Shown here piece after piece: positions 50,532 to 60,337 of a DNA stretch of 64,000 nt (position 1 is its first letter; every line of letters begins with the position of its first letter). A program made the translations under genes and the position numbers. Source of the DNA: Exiguobacterium sp. BMC-KP. GTDB lineage: Bacteria > Bacillota > Bacilli > Exiguobacteriales > Exiguobacteriaceae. The notes beneath the pieces were generated by a model. That model was given only the letters and a program-made list of their open reading frames with translations, was not told where the DNA came from and did not search any database. The stretch is from positions 124,001 through 188,000 of the forward strand of contig NZ_LGIW01000013.1 in NCBI RefSeq assembly GCF_001275385.1, written 5' to 3'.

Positions 50532-51409
50532 CGAACCACTCCTTTGTAAGCATGCATCGTTTCGAGTAAATGCGCGTGACCCGCTTCCGATTGACGGACG
50601 AGCGGCAAGCGAGGCGCACCAACTGCAAAACCAAGTTCTTCAAGCGATGCTTTGACTGGAATCGGATTGACGTCACTGAACAAAGCACCGATGACCGGTA
50701 ACAAGTCGGCTTGAATCCGACGCGCCGTCACGAGATCTTGTGCGAGTAACGCCTCAGCCAGCGCTTGTGTCTCTGCCGGGTACGGATTCGAGAGGACTGA
50801 GATGACACCTTGTGCGCCCCATGCCATGTACGGCAGGATTTGATCGTCATTTCCACAGAAGACCGCGAAGTCTTCCGGAATCGCTGCCATCAGTTCTCCC
50901 ATGAAGCTGACGTCTCCACTTGCTTCCTTAAAGGCTTGAATCCGTGGATGACGTGCTAACGTCACCGCTGTATCGACAGCGATTGCGACGCCAGTTCGTG
51001 ATGGAACGTTGTATAGCATAATCGGCAATTCTGTTGCATCGGCGACTGCCGTGAAGTGCGCGACGAGACCGGCTTGTGATGTTTTATTGTAGTAAGGTGT
51101 GACGAGCATCGCTGCGTCCGCACCGAGACGTTCTGCAAGTAATGTCTTCTCGATCGTTGCTGCCGTGTTGTTCGAACCCGTTCCAGCAATGACCGGTACG
51201 CGTCCTGCCGTGATTTGAACGGCAGTCGTCAGAAGTTGCTCGAATTCAGCATTCGTTAAGGTCGACCCTTCTCCTGTCGTACCCCCGACGACAAGCGCCT
51301 GAATACCTGCTGCGAGTTGTTGCTCGATCAAGCGTTTAAATACGTGTAGATCTAACTCGCCTGCTTCATTAAATGGTGTAACGAGCGCTGTACCTGCTCC
51401 TTTGAACAT
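50528..51409 (-). CDS. dapA: 4-hydroxy-tetrahydrodipicolinate synthase
   Basis: A 293-residue class I aldolase condensing pyruvate and aspartate semialdehyde. Catalytic residues are Thr44-Thr45 in GGTTGEG, Tyr133 in LYNVPSRTG and Lys161 in FKEASGD (Schiff base). The length is typical. It follows asd by 17 bp with a GGAGG site and overlaps dapB by 4 bp. Confidence 0.96.
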   Translation of the reverse strand: MFKGAGTALVTPFNEAGELDLHVFKRLIEQQLAAGIQALVVGGTTGEGSTLTNAEFEQLLTTAVQITAGRVPVIAGTGSNNTAATIEKTLLAERLGADAAMLVTPYYNKTSQAGLVAHFTAVADATELPIMLYNVPSRTGVAIAVDTAVTLARHPRIQAFKEASGDVSFMGELMAAIPEDFAVFCGNDDQILPYMAWGAQGVISVLSNPYPAETQALAEALLAQDLVTARRIQADLLPVIGALFSDVNPIPVKASLEELGFAVGAPRLPLVRQSEAGHAHLLETMHAYKGVVR

Positions 51410-51426
51410 GAAGAACTCCTCCTTTG

Positions 51427-52419
51427 TTATGAATGAATCGACTGTTCGATCGCTTGACGTGCGACTTGCACGGCATTTGACGCAGCACCTTTTCGGATGT
51501 TGTCAGCCACACACCAGAGATGGAATGTGTTCGCAAGACTATCATCTTGTCGAATCCGTCCGACGTAGACATCGTCCGTTCCACTTGCATCGAGTGGCAT
51601 CGGGTAACGCGTGTTTGCGACATCATCAACGAGGACGACGCCTGGTGCACCTTCTAACGCTTCACGGATGGCTTCAACCGTCGTCGGTTGCGTAAACGTA
51701 ACGTTAATCGCAACCGAGTGAGAATTCGTGACTGGAACACGAACACACGTCGCACTGACCGGTAATGCTGGAAGATTGAAGATTTTCCGTGTTTCGTCAA
51801 TCATCTTCTGCTCTTCTTTCGTATAACCGTTTTCTAGGAACACATCGATATGCGGCAAGATGTTATCGTGAATCGGGTGCGGATAATTGACGGGTTCTTC
51901 TCCGCGTGCCCCGCGTGCCAAGTCCTCGATCCCTTTTTGACCTGAACCAGATACAGCCTGGTACGTCGTATAGTTAACACGCTCGAATCCCAGTGACTGG
52001 AGCGGCGCTAATGCGACGACCGATTGAATCGTCGAACAGTTCGGATTCGCGATCAAACGGTCCGTTGCTTGAATCGCTTGTGGATTAACTTCTGGTACGA
52101 CGAGTGGAATCGTTTCCTGCATCCGGAAGGCACTCGAGTTATCGACGACGAGCGTTCCGTTTTCAGCTAATAACGGTGCATATTGCTCACTGATCGTCCC
52201 GCCCGCCGCGAACAACGCGACGTCGATCCCGTCTTCCGTGATACTTGGTGTCAATGCTTGGATCGTAATGTCTTCTCCTTTGTACTGTACCGTGCTCCCT
52301 GCTGAACGAGCAGAAGCGTAAGCGGATAAGCGGCTGACCGGGAAGTCCAGTTCTGCTAGTACTTGTAACATTTTTTGACCGACCGCGCCGGTTGCTCCAA
52401 TGACTGCTACATGATACAT
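51427..52419 (-). CDS. asd: Aspartate-semialdehyde dehydrogenase
   Basis: A 330-residue NADP-dependent enzyme producing aspartate semialdehyde, the branch point to lysine, threonine and methionine. The N-terminal GATGAVGQKML binds the cofactor, Cys128 in NPNCST is the catalytic thiol, and SGSGQKG and the His in HDN-type segments follow. The start MYHVAVIGA at 52419 is used, with GAGGAGAACAGG upstream; the longer in-frame extension overlaps lysC and is not conserved. The gap to lysC is 13 bp. Confidence 0.95.
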   Translation of the reverse strand: MYHVAVIGATGAVGQKMLQVLAELDFPVSRLSAYASARSAGSTVQYKGEDITIQALTPSITEDGIDVALFAAGGTISEQYAPLLAENGTLVVDNSSAFRMQETIPLVVPEVNPQAIQATDRLIANPNCSTIQSVVALAPLQSLGFERVNYTTYQAVSGSGQKGIEDLARGARGEEPVNYPHPIHDNILPHIDVFLENGYTKEEQKMIDETRKIFNLPALPVSATCVRVPVTNSHSVAINVTFTQPTTVEAIREALEGAPGVVLVDDVANTRYPMPLDASGTDDVYVGRIRQDDSLANTFHLWCVADNIRKGAASNAVQVARQAIEQSIHS

Positions 52420-52432
52420 CCTGTTCTCCTCC

Positions 52433-53632
52433 TTATAACTCGAACGCGTTTGCAATCGCTGCAACCGTTCGTTCAATGTCTGCTTGTGCAATCGTGTATG
52501 AGATACTAATTTCTGAAGTCGTAACTTGATAGAATGGAATGTTCTCTGCTCGGAAAATTGCGAACAACTTCGAAGCAACACCTGTTGCATCCCGCATCCC
52601 GATTCCGACGACAGATAATTTTGCGTGTTGGTTATGGCGGTCGACCTTCACTGTCGTAAAGCGATCCATGATGTCTTTTAAGGCTTCATCGAGGAATTCT
52701 TCTTCATCGAGTGGACATGAGAACGATAAGAAAATGTCACTGTCGAACGTCGTTTGACTGATCATGTCGATGTTGACGTGGCGATTGGATAACAGTTCGA
52801 AGATATCAGCTACTGCTGCATTTGTTTGCGGTACGTGTTTGATTGACACCGTCAAGACGTTCTTCGTGACGCTGACACTCGTTACCGCTTTTTGTTCCAT
52901 TGTTTCCGTCGCTTCCATGATCCATGTTCCCCTTTTCGATTCAAGTGTTTTCCCGACGAAGATGTGTACGCCGTATTTTTTTCCTAACTCGACACTCCGC
53001 ATTTCCATAACCTTCGACCCGAGGGCGCTCATCTCCATCATCTCGTCATATGAGATGTGGGGGATCGGCTGAGCCGCGGCATGGATTCGTGGATCAGCCG
53101 TGTAGACACCGTCGACATCGGTATAGATTTCGCACCGTTTATCGAGCACTGCCGCAAGAGCAACTGCCGTCGTATCCGATCCGCCTCGTCCGAGTGTCGT
53201 CACGTCACCGAGTTCGTTGACACCTTGGAACCCAGCAACGATGACAACATCGTACGTTTCGAGTTTTTGTCGTAACAGATCTCCATCGATCTGTTTGATC
53301 TTACTTTTCGTATGCACGCCCATCGTGCTGATTCCTGCTTGTGCGCCAGTTTGCGATAACGCTTTGACGCCGAGCGAGTTAAGGGCGATGCTGAGTAATG
53401 AAATCGTCTGTTCTTCTCCGATGGCAAGCAGACGATCGAGTTCTCGCCGCTCGGGGCGATCCGTAATGGCTTGCGCCTGAGCGATTAAAGAATCTGTCAT
53501 CTTGCCCATCGCCGAAACGACGACGACGAGTTTTTCACCTTCGGCTGCGCGACTCTTCAAATAATTCGCAATAGACTGAATCTGTTCGACAGTCGCAACC
53601 GAGCTTCCACCAAATTTAAGTACAGTTGTCAC
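52433..53632 (-). CDS. lysC: Aspartokinase (lysine-sensitive type)
   Basis: A 399-residue aspartate kinase: the N-terminal kinase domain starts VLKFGGSS (residues 4-11), with the NELGDVTTLGRGGSDTTA and YTDVDGVY segments, and two C-terminal ACT regulatory domains (about 260-399; SVTKNVLTVSIKHVP). It phosphorylates aspartate, the entry step. It is the first gene of the operon and is controlled by the lysine riboswitch at 53749-53918 and its terminator. The start at 53632 follows GACAAAGGAG. Confidence 0.95.
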   Translation of the reverse strand: MTTVLKFGGSSVATVEQIQSIANYLKSRAAEGEKLVVVVSAMGKMTDSLIAQAQAITDRPERRELDRLLAIGEEQTISLLSIALNSLGVKALSQTGAQAGISTMGVHTKSKIKQIDGDLLRQKLETYDVVIVAGFQGVNELGDVTTLGRGGSDTTAVALAAVLDKRCEIYTDVDGVYTADPRIHAAAQPIPHISYDEMMEMSALGSKVMEMRSVELGKKYGVHIFVGKTLESKRGTWIMEATETMEQKAVTSVSVTKNVLTVSIKHVPQTNAAVADIFELLSNRHVNIDMISQTTFDSDIFLSFSCPLDEEEFLDEALKDIMDRFTTVKVDRHNQHAKLSVVGIGMRDATGVASKLFAIFRAENIPFYQVTTSEISISYTIAQADIERTVAAIANAFEL

Positions 53633-53660
53633 AATCCTATCTCCTTTGTCCCGATACAGA

Positions 53661-53703
53661 AAAAAACGACGGGCCGGTAGGAGCGTTCCTACGGCCCGTC
53701 GTT
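53661..53703 (-). terminator. Terminator arm of the lysC riboswitch
   Basis: A perfect-looking 18-bp stem (ACGACGGGCCGTAGGAACG with its complement) is followed on the minus strand by six T residues, between the aptamer and lysC. Confidence 0.93.
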
Positions 53704-53748
53704 ATCACGATCGGACAAACGAAGACAAAGTCATTCGTTCTTTTACGT

Positions 53749-53918
53749 AAGATAGCGCTCCGAAACATCGGTTTCGGCAGTACAACGGATCTTAACCGTT
53801 GTACCAGCAAACAAGAGTAAGCATCTTCTCGTTCACTTCGGCGGACTTCCCCTTTCACATCATTCGGCATGCTTGCCTTCAAGAATGATGCTACTCATGT
53901 CATCCGCGCCTCTATCTG
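53749..53918 (-). ncRNA. Lysine riboswitch (L-box) of the lysC operon
   Basis: The minus-strand leader has the L-box features: P1 AGATAG/CTATCT (53912-53917 and 53750-53755), GAGGCGCGG, GAAAGGGGAAGTCCGCCGAAG-type core with TGATG, and the internal hairpin GGTACAACGG/CCGTTGTACT. It is followed by the intrinsic terminator at 53661-53703, so lysine stops transcription of the eight-gene operon. A TATAAC -10-like box lies upstream at 53935-53940. The whole gap 53633-53992 is this leader. Confidence 0.93.
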
Positions 53919-53992
53919 TCGGTTGTTAGTTACAGTTATAGCAGACATCTTTTGTTAAATCCAGTCATTTGGCTGATTTTTTTCAAAATTCG

Positions 53993-55363
53993 TCAATTTG
54001 CAAGATGTTGTTTCGCGAGTTCGAGTTGCTCTGAAACGGCAGCAAACCCTGTACCGCCGTAGCTAGTCCGGCGCGCTACTGCTTGAACCGGATCGAGAAG
54101 CGGATAGACGTCGTCTGTGATATCAGGATGGAATGTTTGATACGTCTCAAGGTTCAAATCTTTTAGGAAACAGTCATTCTGTACACAATAAAGGACGGCT
54201 TTTCCCACGATCTCATGCGCTTCCCGGAATGGTATGCCTTTCGTCACAAGGTAGTCAGCGAGTTCCGTTGCATTCGAGAAATCTTGCATTGTCGCCTTCT
54301 TGAGCGCTTCTGTCTTAAACGTCGCAGATTCAATCATTCCGGTGAAGATTTGAACGGACTGAAGGACGGTATCTGCTGTATCGAAGACCCCTTCCTTATC
54401 CTCTTGCATGTCTTTGTTGTAAGCGAGTGGTAATGCCTTCATCGTCGTCAAGAAGCCCATTAGATTGCCATAGACACGCCCTGTTTTCCCACGAATCAAT
54501 TCCGCGAAATCAGGATTTTTCTTTTGTGGCATCATGCTCGACCCTGTCGAGAAGGCATCGGACAACTCGATGAAGCCGAATTCTTGCGACGCCCAGATGA
54601 TGATCTCTTCACAAAAACGAGATAGATGCATCATGACGGTCGAGGCGATCCCGAGGTATTCGATGACGAAGTCCCGGTCAGAGACCGCATCGAGGCTGTT
54701 CGGATAGATCGACTCAAACCCGAGCAACTCCGCAGACCGGAAACGATCAATCGGAAATGTCGTCCCAGCGAGCGCTCCTGCTCCAAGCGGTGATTTCCGA
54801 ATCCGTTTTTGGTTGTCCGTCAACCGTTCGACGTCCCGTTCAAACATCCAGAAGTACGCAAGCAAGTGATGGGCAAGAGAGATCGGTTGCGCCCGTTGCA
54901 AATGGGTATAGCCCGGCATGACCGTCTCAATATGTTGCTCAGCTTGTTCCGTGATGACCAATTGAAGCTCACGTAATGCCGTCGTCAATGCTTCGACATG
55001 TTGCTCCATCCATAAATGCAAATCGGTCGCGACCTGGTCGTTTCGACTCCGTGCCGTGTGCAGTTTGCCTGCGACTGGACCAATCTGTTCCGTCAATAGA
55101 CGCTCAAGATTCATGTGAATGTCTTCATCCGCTAGCGTATACACATGATCCGCTACTGTCGCTTCCAGTTGCTTTAATCCTTGCTCGATTTGCGTCCATT
55201 CGTCTTGAGCGAGGATTCCTTGTTCAAATAACATCTGCGCGTGAGCAAGACTCCCTTTCAAGTCGACACTCGCTAACTTTTGATCGAACGTGATCGATGC
55301 TCCGAAGGCTTCCGCTTGAGCGGAAGCACTTTCCGTAAAACGTCCACCCCAGAGTTTGGTCAT
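53993..55363 (-). CDS. argH: Argininosuccinate lyase
   Basis: A 456-residue fumarase/aspartase-superfamily enzyme that splits argininosuccinate into arginine and fumarate. The signature [12 protein letters not shown] is at about residues 274-285, and GGRFTES is at the N terminus; [12 protein letters not shown] and [12 protein letters not shown] are further family motifs. The length is typical. It overlaps argG by 4 bp and forms the argGH operon under the ARG-box-like sites at 56600-56622. Confidence 0.95.
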   Translation of the reverse strand: MTKLWGGRFTESASAQAEAFGASITFDQKLASVDLKGSLAHAQMLFEQGILAQDEWTQIEQGLKQLEATVADHVYTLADEDIHMNLERLLTEQIGPVAGKLHTARSRNDQVATDLHLWMEQHVEALTTALRELQLVITEQAEQHIETVMPGYTHLQRAQPISLAHHLLAYFWMFERDVERLTDNQKRIRKSPLGAGALAGTTFPIDRFRSAELLGFESIYPNSLDAVSDRDFVIEYLGIASTVMMHLSRFCEEIIIWASQEFGFIELSDAFSTGSSMMPQKKNPDFAELIRGKTGRVYGNLMGFLTTMKALPLAYNKDMQEDKEGVFDTADTVLQSVQIFTGMIESATFKTEALKKATMQDFSNATELADYLVTKGIPFREAHEIVGKAVLYCVQNDCFLKDLNLETYQTFHPDITDDVYPLLDPVQAVARRTSYGGTGFAAVSEQLELAKQHLAN

Positions 55364-56565
55364 TTCGTCACACCCGCCTGACGATGAACGCTCGCATGCG
55401 TCGAAACGGCAAGACCGTGTAATTTGATGAATCCTTTTGCAGCTTCATGATCGAACGCATCTTCTTTCGTGTACGTGGCAAGCTTCTCATCATAAAGTGA
55501 GACCGCAGACTGACGACCTGTCACGGTTGCATTTCCTTTGAACAACTTGACCCGAACTTCTCCTGTGACGTCCTGCTGTGTTGCTGTCAAGAACGCTTTC
55601 AGACCTTTCGTCAATGGAGCGTGGAAGAGACCGTTGTAAATCGTTTCTGCATATTGTTTGCTGAGCAACGGTTTAAAATGCGCGACGTCTTTCGTCAATG
55701 TGATCGTCTCGAGTGCGGCATGTGCTTTCAGTAGAACAGTTGCGCCAGGGCACTCGTACACTTCACGTGATTTGATACCAACGAGACGGTTCTCGACGTG
55801 GTCAATCCGTCCGACACCGTGCGCTCCAGCGATGATGTTCAGTTCCGTGATCAGTTTCGCGAGTGGGTACGTCGTGCCGTTAATGGAGACTGGAACTCCT
55901 GCTTCGAAGCCGATGATGACTTCTTCCGCCTGATCTGGAGCGTCTTGTGGTGCTACCGTCAACGCGTAAGCGTCTTGCGGTGGTTCTGTCCAAGGGTTTT
56001 CTAGGACGCCACATTCATTACTCCGTCCCCAAAGATTCATATCAATCGAGTATGGGCTGTCAAGGTTGATTGGAATCGGCACATTGTTTTCTTTCGCATA
56101 GGCGATCTCTTCTTCCCGTGACCACTTCCACTCCCGAACTGGTGCGATGACTTCGAGTGATGGATCAAGTGCTGCGACCGAAACTTCGAACCGGACTTGG
56201 TCGTTCCCTTTTCCGGTACATCCGTGTGCGACAGCCGTTGCACCATATTCATGCGCGACTTCGACGAGCTTTTCTGCGATCAACGGACGCGAAAGCGCTG
56301 AAATCAACGGATAGGCATTTTCATAATGCGCACCATATTGAAGGGCTGGTAAGACGAAATCTTTTGCAAATTCTTCTTTCACATCGAGAACGATCGATTC
56401 AATCGCACCGACGAGAAGTGCCTTTTCCTTGATAACGGTTAAATCTTTTCCTTCACCGACATCCATACATAATGCAATGACGTCATAGTCCTTGCTCAAC
56501 CATTTGATGGCTACCGATGTATCGAGTCCCCCAGAGTACGCTAAGATTAATTTTTGTTTCGACAT
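55360..56565 (-). CDS. argG: Argininosuccinate synthase
   Basis: A 401-residue ATP-dependent ligase that joins citrulline and aspartate. The N-terminal ATP-binding motif [11 protein letters not shown] is at residues 8-18; [14 protein letters not shown] is at about 116-129 and the citrulline-site motif [15 protein letters not shown] is conserved. The length is normal. The ATG at 56563-56565 has CAGGAGGG upstream. It is the first gene of argGH, with ARG-box-like operator sequences in the leader. Confidence 0.96.
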   Translation of the reverse strand: MSKQKLILAYSGGLDTSVAIKWLSKDYDVIALCMDVGEGKDLTVIKEKALLVGAIESIVLDVKEEFAKDFVLPALQYGAHYENAYPLISALSRPLIAEKLVEVAHEYGATAVAHGCTGKGNDQVRFEVSVAALDPSLEVIAPVREWKWSREEEIAYAKENNVPIPINLDSPYSIDMNLWGRSNECGVLENPWTEPPQDAYALTVAPQDAPDQAEEVIIGFEAGVPVSINGTTYPLAKLITELNIIAGAHGVGRIDHVENRLVGIKSREVYECPGATVLLKAHAALETITLTKDVAHFKPLLSKQYAETIYNGLFHAPLTKGLKAFLTATQQDVTGEVRVKLFKGNATVTGRQSAVSLYDEKLATYTKEDAFDHEAAKGFIKLHGLAVSTHASVHRQAGVTK

Positions 56566-56599
56566 GTATAATTCCCTCCTGGTTTTAAATTCATCTGTC

Positions 56600-56622
56600 T
56601 GTATAAAAATTCATTATGAATT
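56600..56622. promoter_or_regulatory. ARG-box-like operator upstream of argG
   Basis: On the minus strand TGAATTTTTATACA resembles the ArgR/AhrC half-site pair (TGAATNNNNATTCA), and AATTCATAATGAATT (56608-56622) is a second, near-perfect palindrome. The sites lie in the 35-60 bp before the argG start, where repression by arginine is expected. Confidence 0.6.
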
Positions 56623-56641
56623 ATATATATACATAGAAAAC

Positions 56642-56674
56642 AAAAAAAAGAAACCCTTTTTGCAGGATTTCTTT
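56642..56674 (-). terminator. Terminator of the GNAT gene
   Basis: AAAGAAA/TTTCTTT stem with CC/GG closing pairs, then a T run on the minus strand. Confidence 0.8.
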
Positions 56675-56683
56675 CAAAATTGA

Positions 56684-57112
56684 TTACATTTTCTTCTCCA
56701 TCGTCCGGTGCGGGATGCCTGCATCGTCGAATTCATCGGAGACGATTGTATAGCCAAGCCCTTGATAGAACGGGATCGCTTGGACTTGCGCACCGAGTGT
56801 TAGTAATTGTTTGCCTTCACGACGTGCGACACGTTCCATCGCCTGCATCAACTCGCCACCGTATCCTTTTCCTCGTGCTGTCGACAGCGTCGCGACACGC
56901 TCTACCTTCATGCGTTGGTCGTCATATGGACGTGTGCGACCCGTCGCGACTGGACGGCTCTGCTCATCTAAGACAAGCAGATGAATCGCTGTCTCATCGT
57001 GTGTATCGTATTCAAGATGGCGTGGTACACCTTGTTCCTCAACGAAGACACGTTCACGAATCATCCGAACGGCTTGATGTTGTTCTGCTGTACGTACTTG
57101 AATAACTGTCAT
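56684..57112 (-). CDS. GNAT family N-acetyltransferase
   Basis: A 142-residue acetyltransferase of the GCN5 superfamily: the acetyl-CoA-binding motif is ARGKGYGGELMQAM (about residues 78-91), with IRERVFVEEQGVP near the N terminus and AIPFYQGLGY near the end. The YjcF/ElaA-like proportions suggest a small-molecule or protein acetyltransferase; the substrate is unknown. The start at 57112 overlaps the AlaX gene by 4 bp, so the two are coupled. Confidence 0.88.
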   Translation of the reverse strand: MTVIQVRTAEQHQAVRMIRERVFVEEQGVPRHLEYDTHDETAIHLLVLDEQSRPVATGRTRPYDDQRMKVERVATLSTARGKGYGGELMQAMERVARREGKQLLTLGAQVQAIPFYQGLGYTIVSDEFDDAGIPHRTMEKKM

Positions 57113-58257
57113 AACTGATATTCCTCCCGTAATCGATCGACATATGCCATCGCATCATCCCGATTCGTAAATTGTGCTTGTGCTTGGATCGCACTTCCAC
57201 CGCCACGTCCATTAAATGATTGGACATGTGCTTTGGCGAATTTTCCGAGATGTGGTTCGCCCGGACTACTCATTAATAACTTATTCGACGTTTCGTTCCA
57301 GACGACACCAATGCGTCCCGCCTCTTGAATCGCTTTAGCGAGTTGCTCAGAAACCTTGATCTCTTCATCCAGATGTTCAAACACAAGAATCCCTTCTTGT
57401 TGTTCTAGAGCGTTCGCAAGTGTGAGCGCAGCGAGCTGCTCTTGCGCTTGTTCGACTTGTTTCGTTAATCGTTTCTGATCGTCCTGTAACGCTTGGACGG
57501 CTTCTACGATCTGAACTGGTTTAATAGATAAGGCTTGCGCCGCTTCCCGCAAGGCATGGCGTTCTGCCTGCAGAAGTTGATAAGCCCGTTCCTTTGCAAC
57601 ATAAGAAAGACGAATGTTCCCACGAATCCGTTCGACTCCAGTAAAGAGAATTAACTCGAGCTGTGCCGTTGAATCAAGATGCGTCCCACCACAGGCACTA
57701 TAATCGAGTGTGCCGATTTGAACAACTCGAATCCGCCCCTCGACTTGTGGTGTCTTCCGTAATGGTAATTGAAGTGCTTCCGCCTCATCATACTCTGTCG
57801 CCGTGATCGGTAACCCTTGTTCAATCACTTGACGTAATCGTTGATCTAACTGTTCTTGTTGCACAGTTGTCCATTCGGGTGTCTTGATATCAAGCGTTGA
57901 GACCTCACTTCCCGTCCGAAAGCTGAGTGTTTTGATCTGAGACTCATCTTGTAAAATCGCAGAGATGACATGCTGTGCTGTATGCTGAGCTGCATGGTCG
58001 ATCCGAGTGGCATCATCCACGATCCCTGTGACGTCACCTGTAAGTGGAGTCGCCAGTTGATGCCAGACGATACCATCTTCGATTTGAACGTCAAGGATAG
58101 GCTGATCGTTTAAGGTACCACGATCCGCTGGTTGTCCACCACTCTCCGGATAAAAGTAACTTTTCTCTAAAGCAACCCAATATCCATCTACTTGTTTTGT
58201 TGCGCGAATGGATGTCTGAAAGGTCCGGACATCGGATTCTATTTGTTCGGGGCGCAT
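57109..58257 (-). CDS. Alanyl-tRNA editing protein AlaX (DHHA1 form)
   Basis: A 382-residue freestanding editing protein that hydrolyses mischarged Ser- or Gly-tRNA(Ala). The N-terminal part has PESGGQPADRG, the zinc-binding HAAQHTAQHV (about residues 91-100) and CGGTHLDST (about 189-197), and the C-terminal DHHA1 domain has RGGGSAIQAQ near 365. This is the long AlaX form. The start MRPEQIES at 58257 is used, with AAAGGTGG upstream, over the in-frame ATG at 58287. It overlaps the GNAT gene by 4 bp and is divergent from nagR. Confidence 0.9.
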   Translation of the reverse strand: MRPEQIESDVRTFQTSIRATKQVDGYWVALEKSYFYPESGGQPADRGTLNDQPILDVQIEDGIVWHQLATPLTGDVTGIVDDATRIDHAAQHTAQHVISAILQDESQIKTLSFRTGSEVSTLDIKTPEWTTVQQEQLDQRLRQVIEQGLPITATEYDEAEALQLPLRKTPQVEGRIRVVQIGTLDYSACGGTHLDSTAQLELILFTGVERIRGNIRLSYVAKERAYQLLQAERHALREAAQALSIKPVQIVEAVQALQDDQKRLTKQVEQAQEQLAALTLANALEQQEGILVFEHLDEEIKVSEQLAKAIQEAGRIGVVWNETSNKLLMSSPGEPHLGKFAKAHVQSFNGRGGGSAIQAQAQFTNRDDAMAYVDRLREEYQL

Positions 58258-58319
58258 GCCTCGACCACCTTTCTCTGTCAGTTTCACTCTGTATTATGCC
58301 ATATTTCATCCAGAATCGT

Positions 58320-58348
58320 TTGTCGGCTTGGCTTTTTCCTAGTACACT
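58320..58348 (+). promoter_or_regulatory. Promoter of nagR
   Basis: TTGTCG (58320-58325), a 17-nt spacer and TACACT (58343-58348), 38 nt before the GTG start. A CTAG-N4-CTAG symmetry covers the -10, but it is not clearly a dre site. Confidence 0.55.
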
Positions 58349-58385
58349 AGATGAAAGACTACCGATCGCGAAGGGACGAAATGCC

Positions 58386-59120
58386 GTGATTCAGCATATC
58401 AATAAAAATTCACCACTCCCCATTTACTATCAAATCGAAGCAGCCTTAAAACAACAAATCGAAAGCGGCGCCCTTCAACCTGGCGATTTGATTCCGTCCG
58501 AACGCGAATTTGCCGAGGCGCATCAAATCAGCCGAATGACGGTTCGCCAAGCCATTTCGAACTTAGTCAATGCGGGTTACTTGATTCGTCAAAAAGGACG
58601 AGGAACATTTGTCGCGAATAAAAAAATCGTCATGCAACTATCGGGATTAACGAGTTTTTCAGAAGAGATGGAACACCTCGGACTTGAGCCGACAAGTGTG
58701 CTCCTATCGTATCAAATCATCGACGCCTCGATGACGATCGCGAATAAGCTCCGGATTCGCGAAGGCGCATCCGTATATGAATTGAAACGTTTACGAATCG
58801 CCGATGAGCAAGCGCTTGCTCTTGAAACCGTCTACATTCCAGAACAACTCTTACCTGGACTCGATCAAGACGTTGCGACCGCTTCGTTATATGCATTTGC
58901 TGAAGCAAGCGGATTAAACCTTGGACGCGCAAGTCAAACGTTCGAATCACGCCTTGCTACGAAAGAAGAAGCTGGTCATCTTGGCTTATCGACAGCTTCG
59001 CCTGTTCTATCTGTTGAACAACTGACCTATCTTGCAACGGAGCAACCATTCGAATACGTCATCTCTGCTTATCGGGGAGATCGTTATACCTTCACCGTCG
59101 AAATGGAACGACAACGCTAA
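58386..59120 (+). CDS. nagR: GntR/HutC family repressor of amino-sugar genes (NagR/YvoA)
   Basis: A 244-residue regulator: an N-terminal winged helix-turn-helix (about residues 5-75; PIYYQIEAALKQQIESG, IPSEREFAE and SRMTVRQAISNLVNAG) and a C-terminal UTRA effector domain (about 95-240). The length and the sequence pattern, such as GLTSFSEEM, YRGDRYTF, closely follow Bacillus NagR, which releases its operators when GlcN-6-P or GlcNAc-6-P binds. GTG 58386 is preferred, with GAAGGGA 9 nt upstream. Likely targets in this window are nagAB and nagP, both with dre-like sites across the -35. Confidence 0.93.
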   Translation: MIQHINKNSPLPIYYQIEAALKQQIESGALQPGDLIPSEREFAEAHQISRMTVRQAISNLVNAGYLIRQKGRGTFVANKKIVMQLSGLTSFSEEMEHLGLEPTSVLLSYQIIDASMTIANKLRIREGASVYELKRLRIADEQALALETVYIPEQLLPGLDQDVATASLYAFAEASGLNLGRASQTFESRLATKEEAGHLGLSTASPVLSVEQLTYLATEQPFEYVISAYRGDRYTFTVEMERQR

Positions 59121-59168
59121 AAATCCCTTTGTATCGTCGTACAGTGACGATGATACAAAGGGATTTTT
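59119..59168. terminator. Bidirectional terminator between nagR and the LCP gene
   Basis: A long stem AAAATCCCTTTGTATC with its complement plus an inner TCGTC/GACGA pairing; A/T tracts serve both strands. Confidence 0.93.
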
Positions 59169-59176
59169 AACGTTAA

Positions 59177-60289
59177 TTACCGTGCAGGAACCGCTTCTGT
59201 CTCCGTCACCGGTTCTTCTGTCGTACTTTGTGCAGGATCCGTCTCTTCCTTGATTGGTTCGACTTCTTGACCTTGCATTGCTTTTGCTAAGTTACTCTTC
59301 ACTTGCTCTAGTTGATTCGGTTCGAGATGATATTCCCATTTCCCACTAATTCCGATATACCCTTCTCCAGCAAGTTGATATTCTGTCGTATTCCGTAGGG
59401 CTGCCGTGAAGTCTGCTAAACGTGTATAATCATTTGGACCTAAGTTCGTTTCGACGTTATCGCCAACAGCATCTAAGATATCACGGTACGCACTAAGTGA
59501 ACGGAAGCTTGCCGCTTCTTTTGCGACCGCTTGAATAACTTGCATCTGTTTTTGACCGCGACCGATATCACCGAGCGGATCGTCATGGCGATTCCGGACA
59601 TAAGCGAGCGCCTGTTCACCTGTCAGATGTTGCATGCCTTTATCCACAGTGACAGTACCTGCTTTACGTTTGGAGTCTTGTTCCTTAAACGCATATCGTA
59701 CATCAATATCCACACCATTCAATGCATCGATCAATTGAACGAATCCTTGGAAGTTGACTTTGACGACGTGATCGATTTGAATCCCGAGCAAATTCTCTGT
59801 CGTTTCACGTGCTAATTTAATCCCATTGTAAGAATTTGATTTATCCATCGAACCGAAATAATGGGCATGGGTGATTTTATCTTGCTCTACCCCTGTTTTA
59901 CCGTACGGTACATCGTATTTCGAATAATCAATGTTGACAAGTGAATCGCGTGGAATACTCGTCAGTACCAATTGTTCCGTTTTTTTATTCAAAATTCCGA
60001 CGATCATGACGTCTGATCGCGCCGGTTCATTGCGTTCTTTACTTTTTTTCGTTTCATCCGTTCCAAGAATCAAGAATGATTCGGACGGTACATCATCATA
60101 TTTAGAGCTCACTTTTGAGCCAGGAATCTTAATCTGCGTCTTTGCCAATGTTTCTTGCGTTTTAATAAAAACAGCTCCAGCGTAACCAGAACCGATGATT
60201 GTGACAAGCAGGACGAGTGCAGCGACGACTTTCATGAACATCTTGCCAGCACTTGGCTGTCTCTTTCGTGCGGATCGCGTTTCCATCAT
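59177..60289 (-). CDS. LytR-CpsA-Psr (LCP) family cell-wall polymer transferase
   Basis: A 370-residue membrane enzyme that attaches anionic polymers such as teichoic acid to peptidoglycan. A cytoplasmic basic N terminus and one TM (about residues 23-45) precede the extracellular LCP domain (about 90-240), with FLILGTDE, RSDVMIVGILN, TSIPRDS, NYDY-like and YVRNRHDDPLGDIGRGQRQ-type segments including the catalytic Arg/Asp set. The C terminus is low-complexity, acidic and Thr/Pro-rich (about 340-370). The start at 60289 is used, with GAGGG 5 nt upstream. The promoter carries a palindrome at 60346-60363. Confidence 0.92.
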   Translation of the reverse strand: MMETRSARKRQPSAGKMFMKVVAALVLLVTIIGSGYAGAVFIKTQETLAKTQIKIPGSKVSSKYDDVPSESFLILGTDETKKSKERNEPARSDVMIVGILNKKTEQLVLTSIPRDSLVNIDYSKYDVPYGKTGVEQDKITHAHYFGSMDKSNSYNGIKLARETTENLLGIQIDHVVKVNFQGFVQLIDALNGVDIDVRYAFKEQDSKRKAGTVTVDKGMQHLTGEQALAYVRNRHDDPLGDIGRGQKQMQVIQAVAKEAASFRSLSAYRDILDAVGDNVETNLGPNDYTRLADFTAALRNTTEYQLAGEGYIGISGKWEYHLEPNQLEQVKSNLAKAMQGQEVEPIKEETDPAQSTTEEPVTETEAVPAR

Positions 60290-60337
60290 GTAAACCCTCA
60301 TTTTCATGTAAATTTTCCGTAAAGTTCGCTAATCTCC

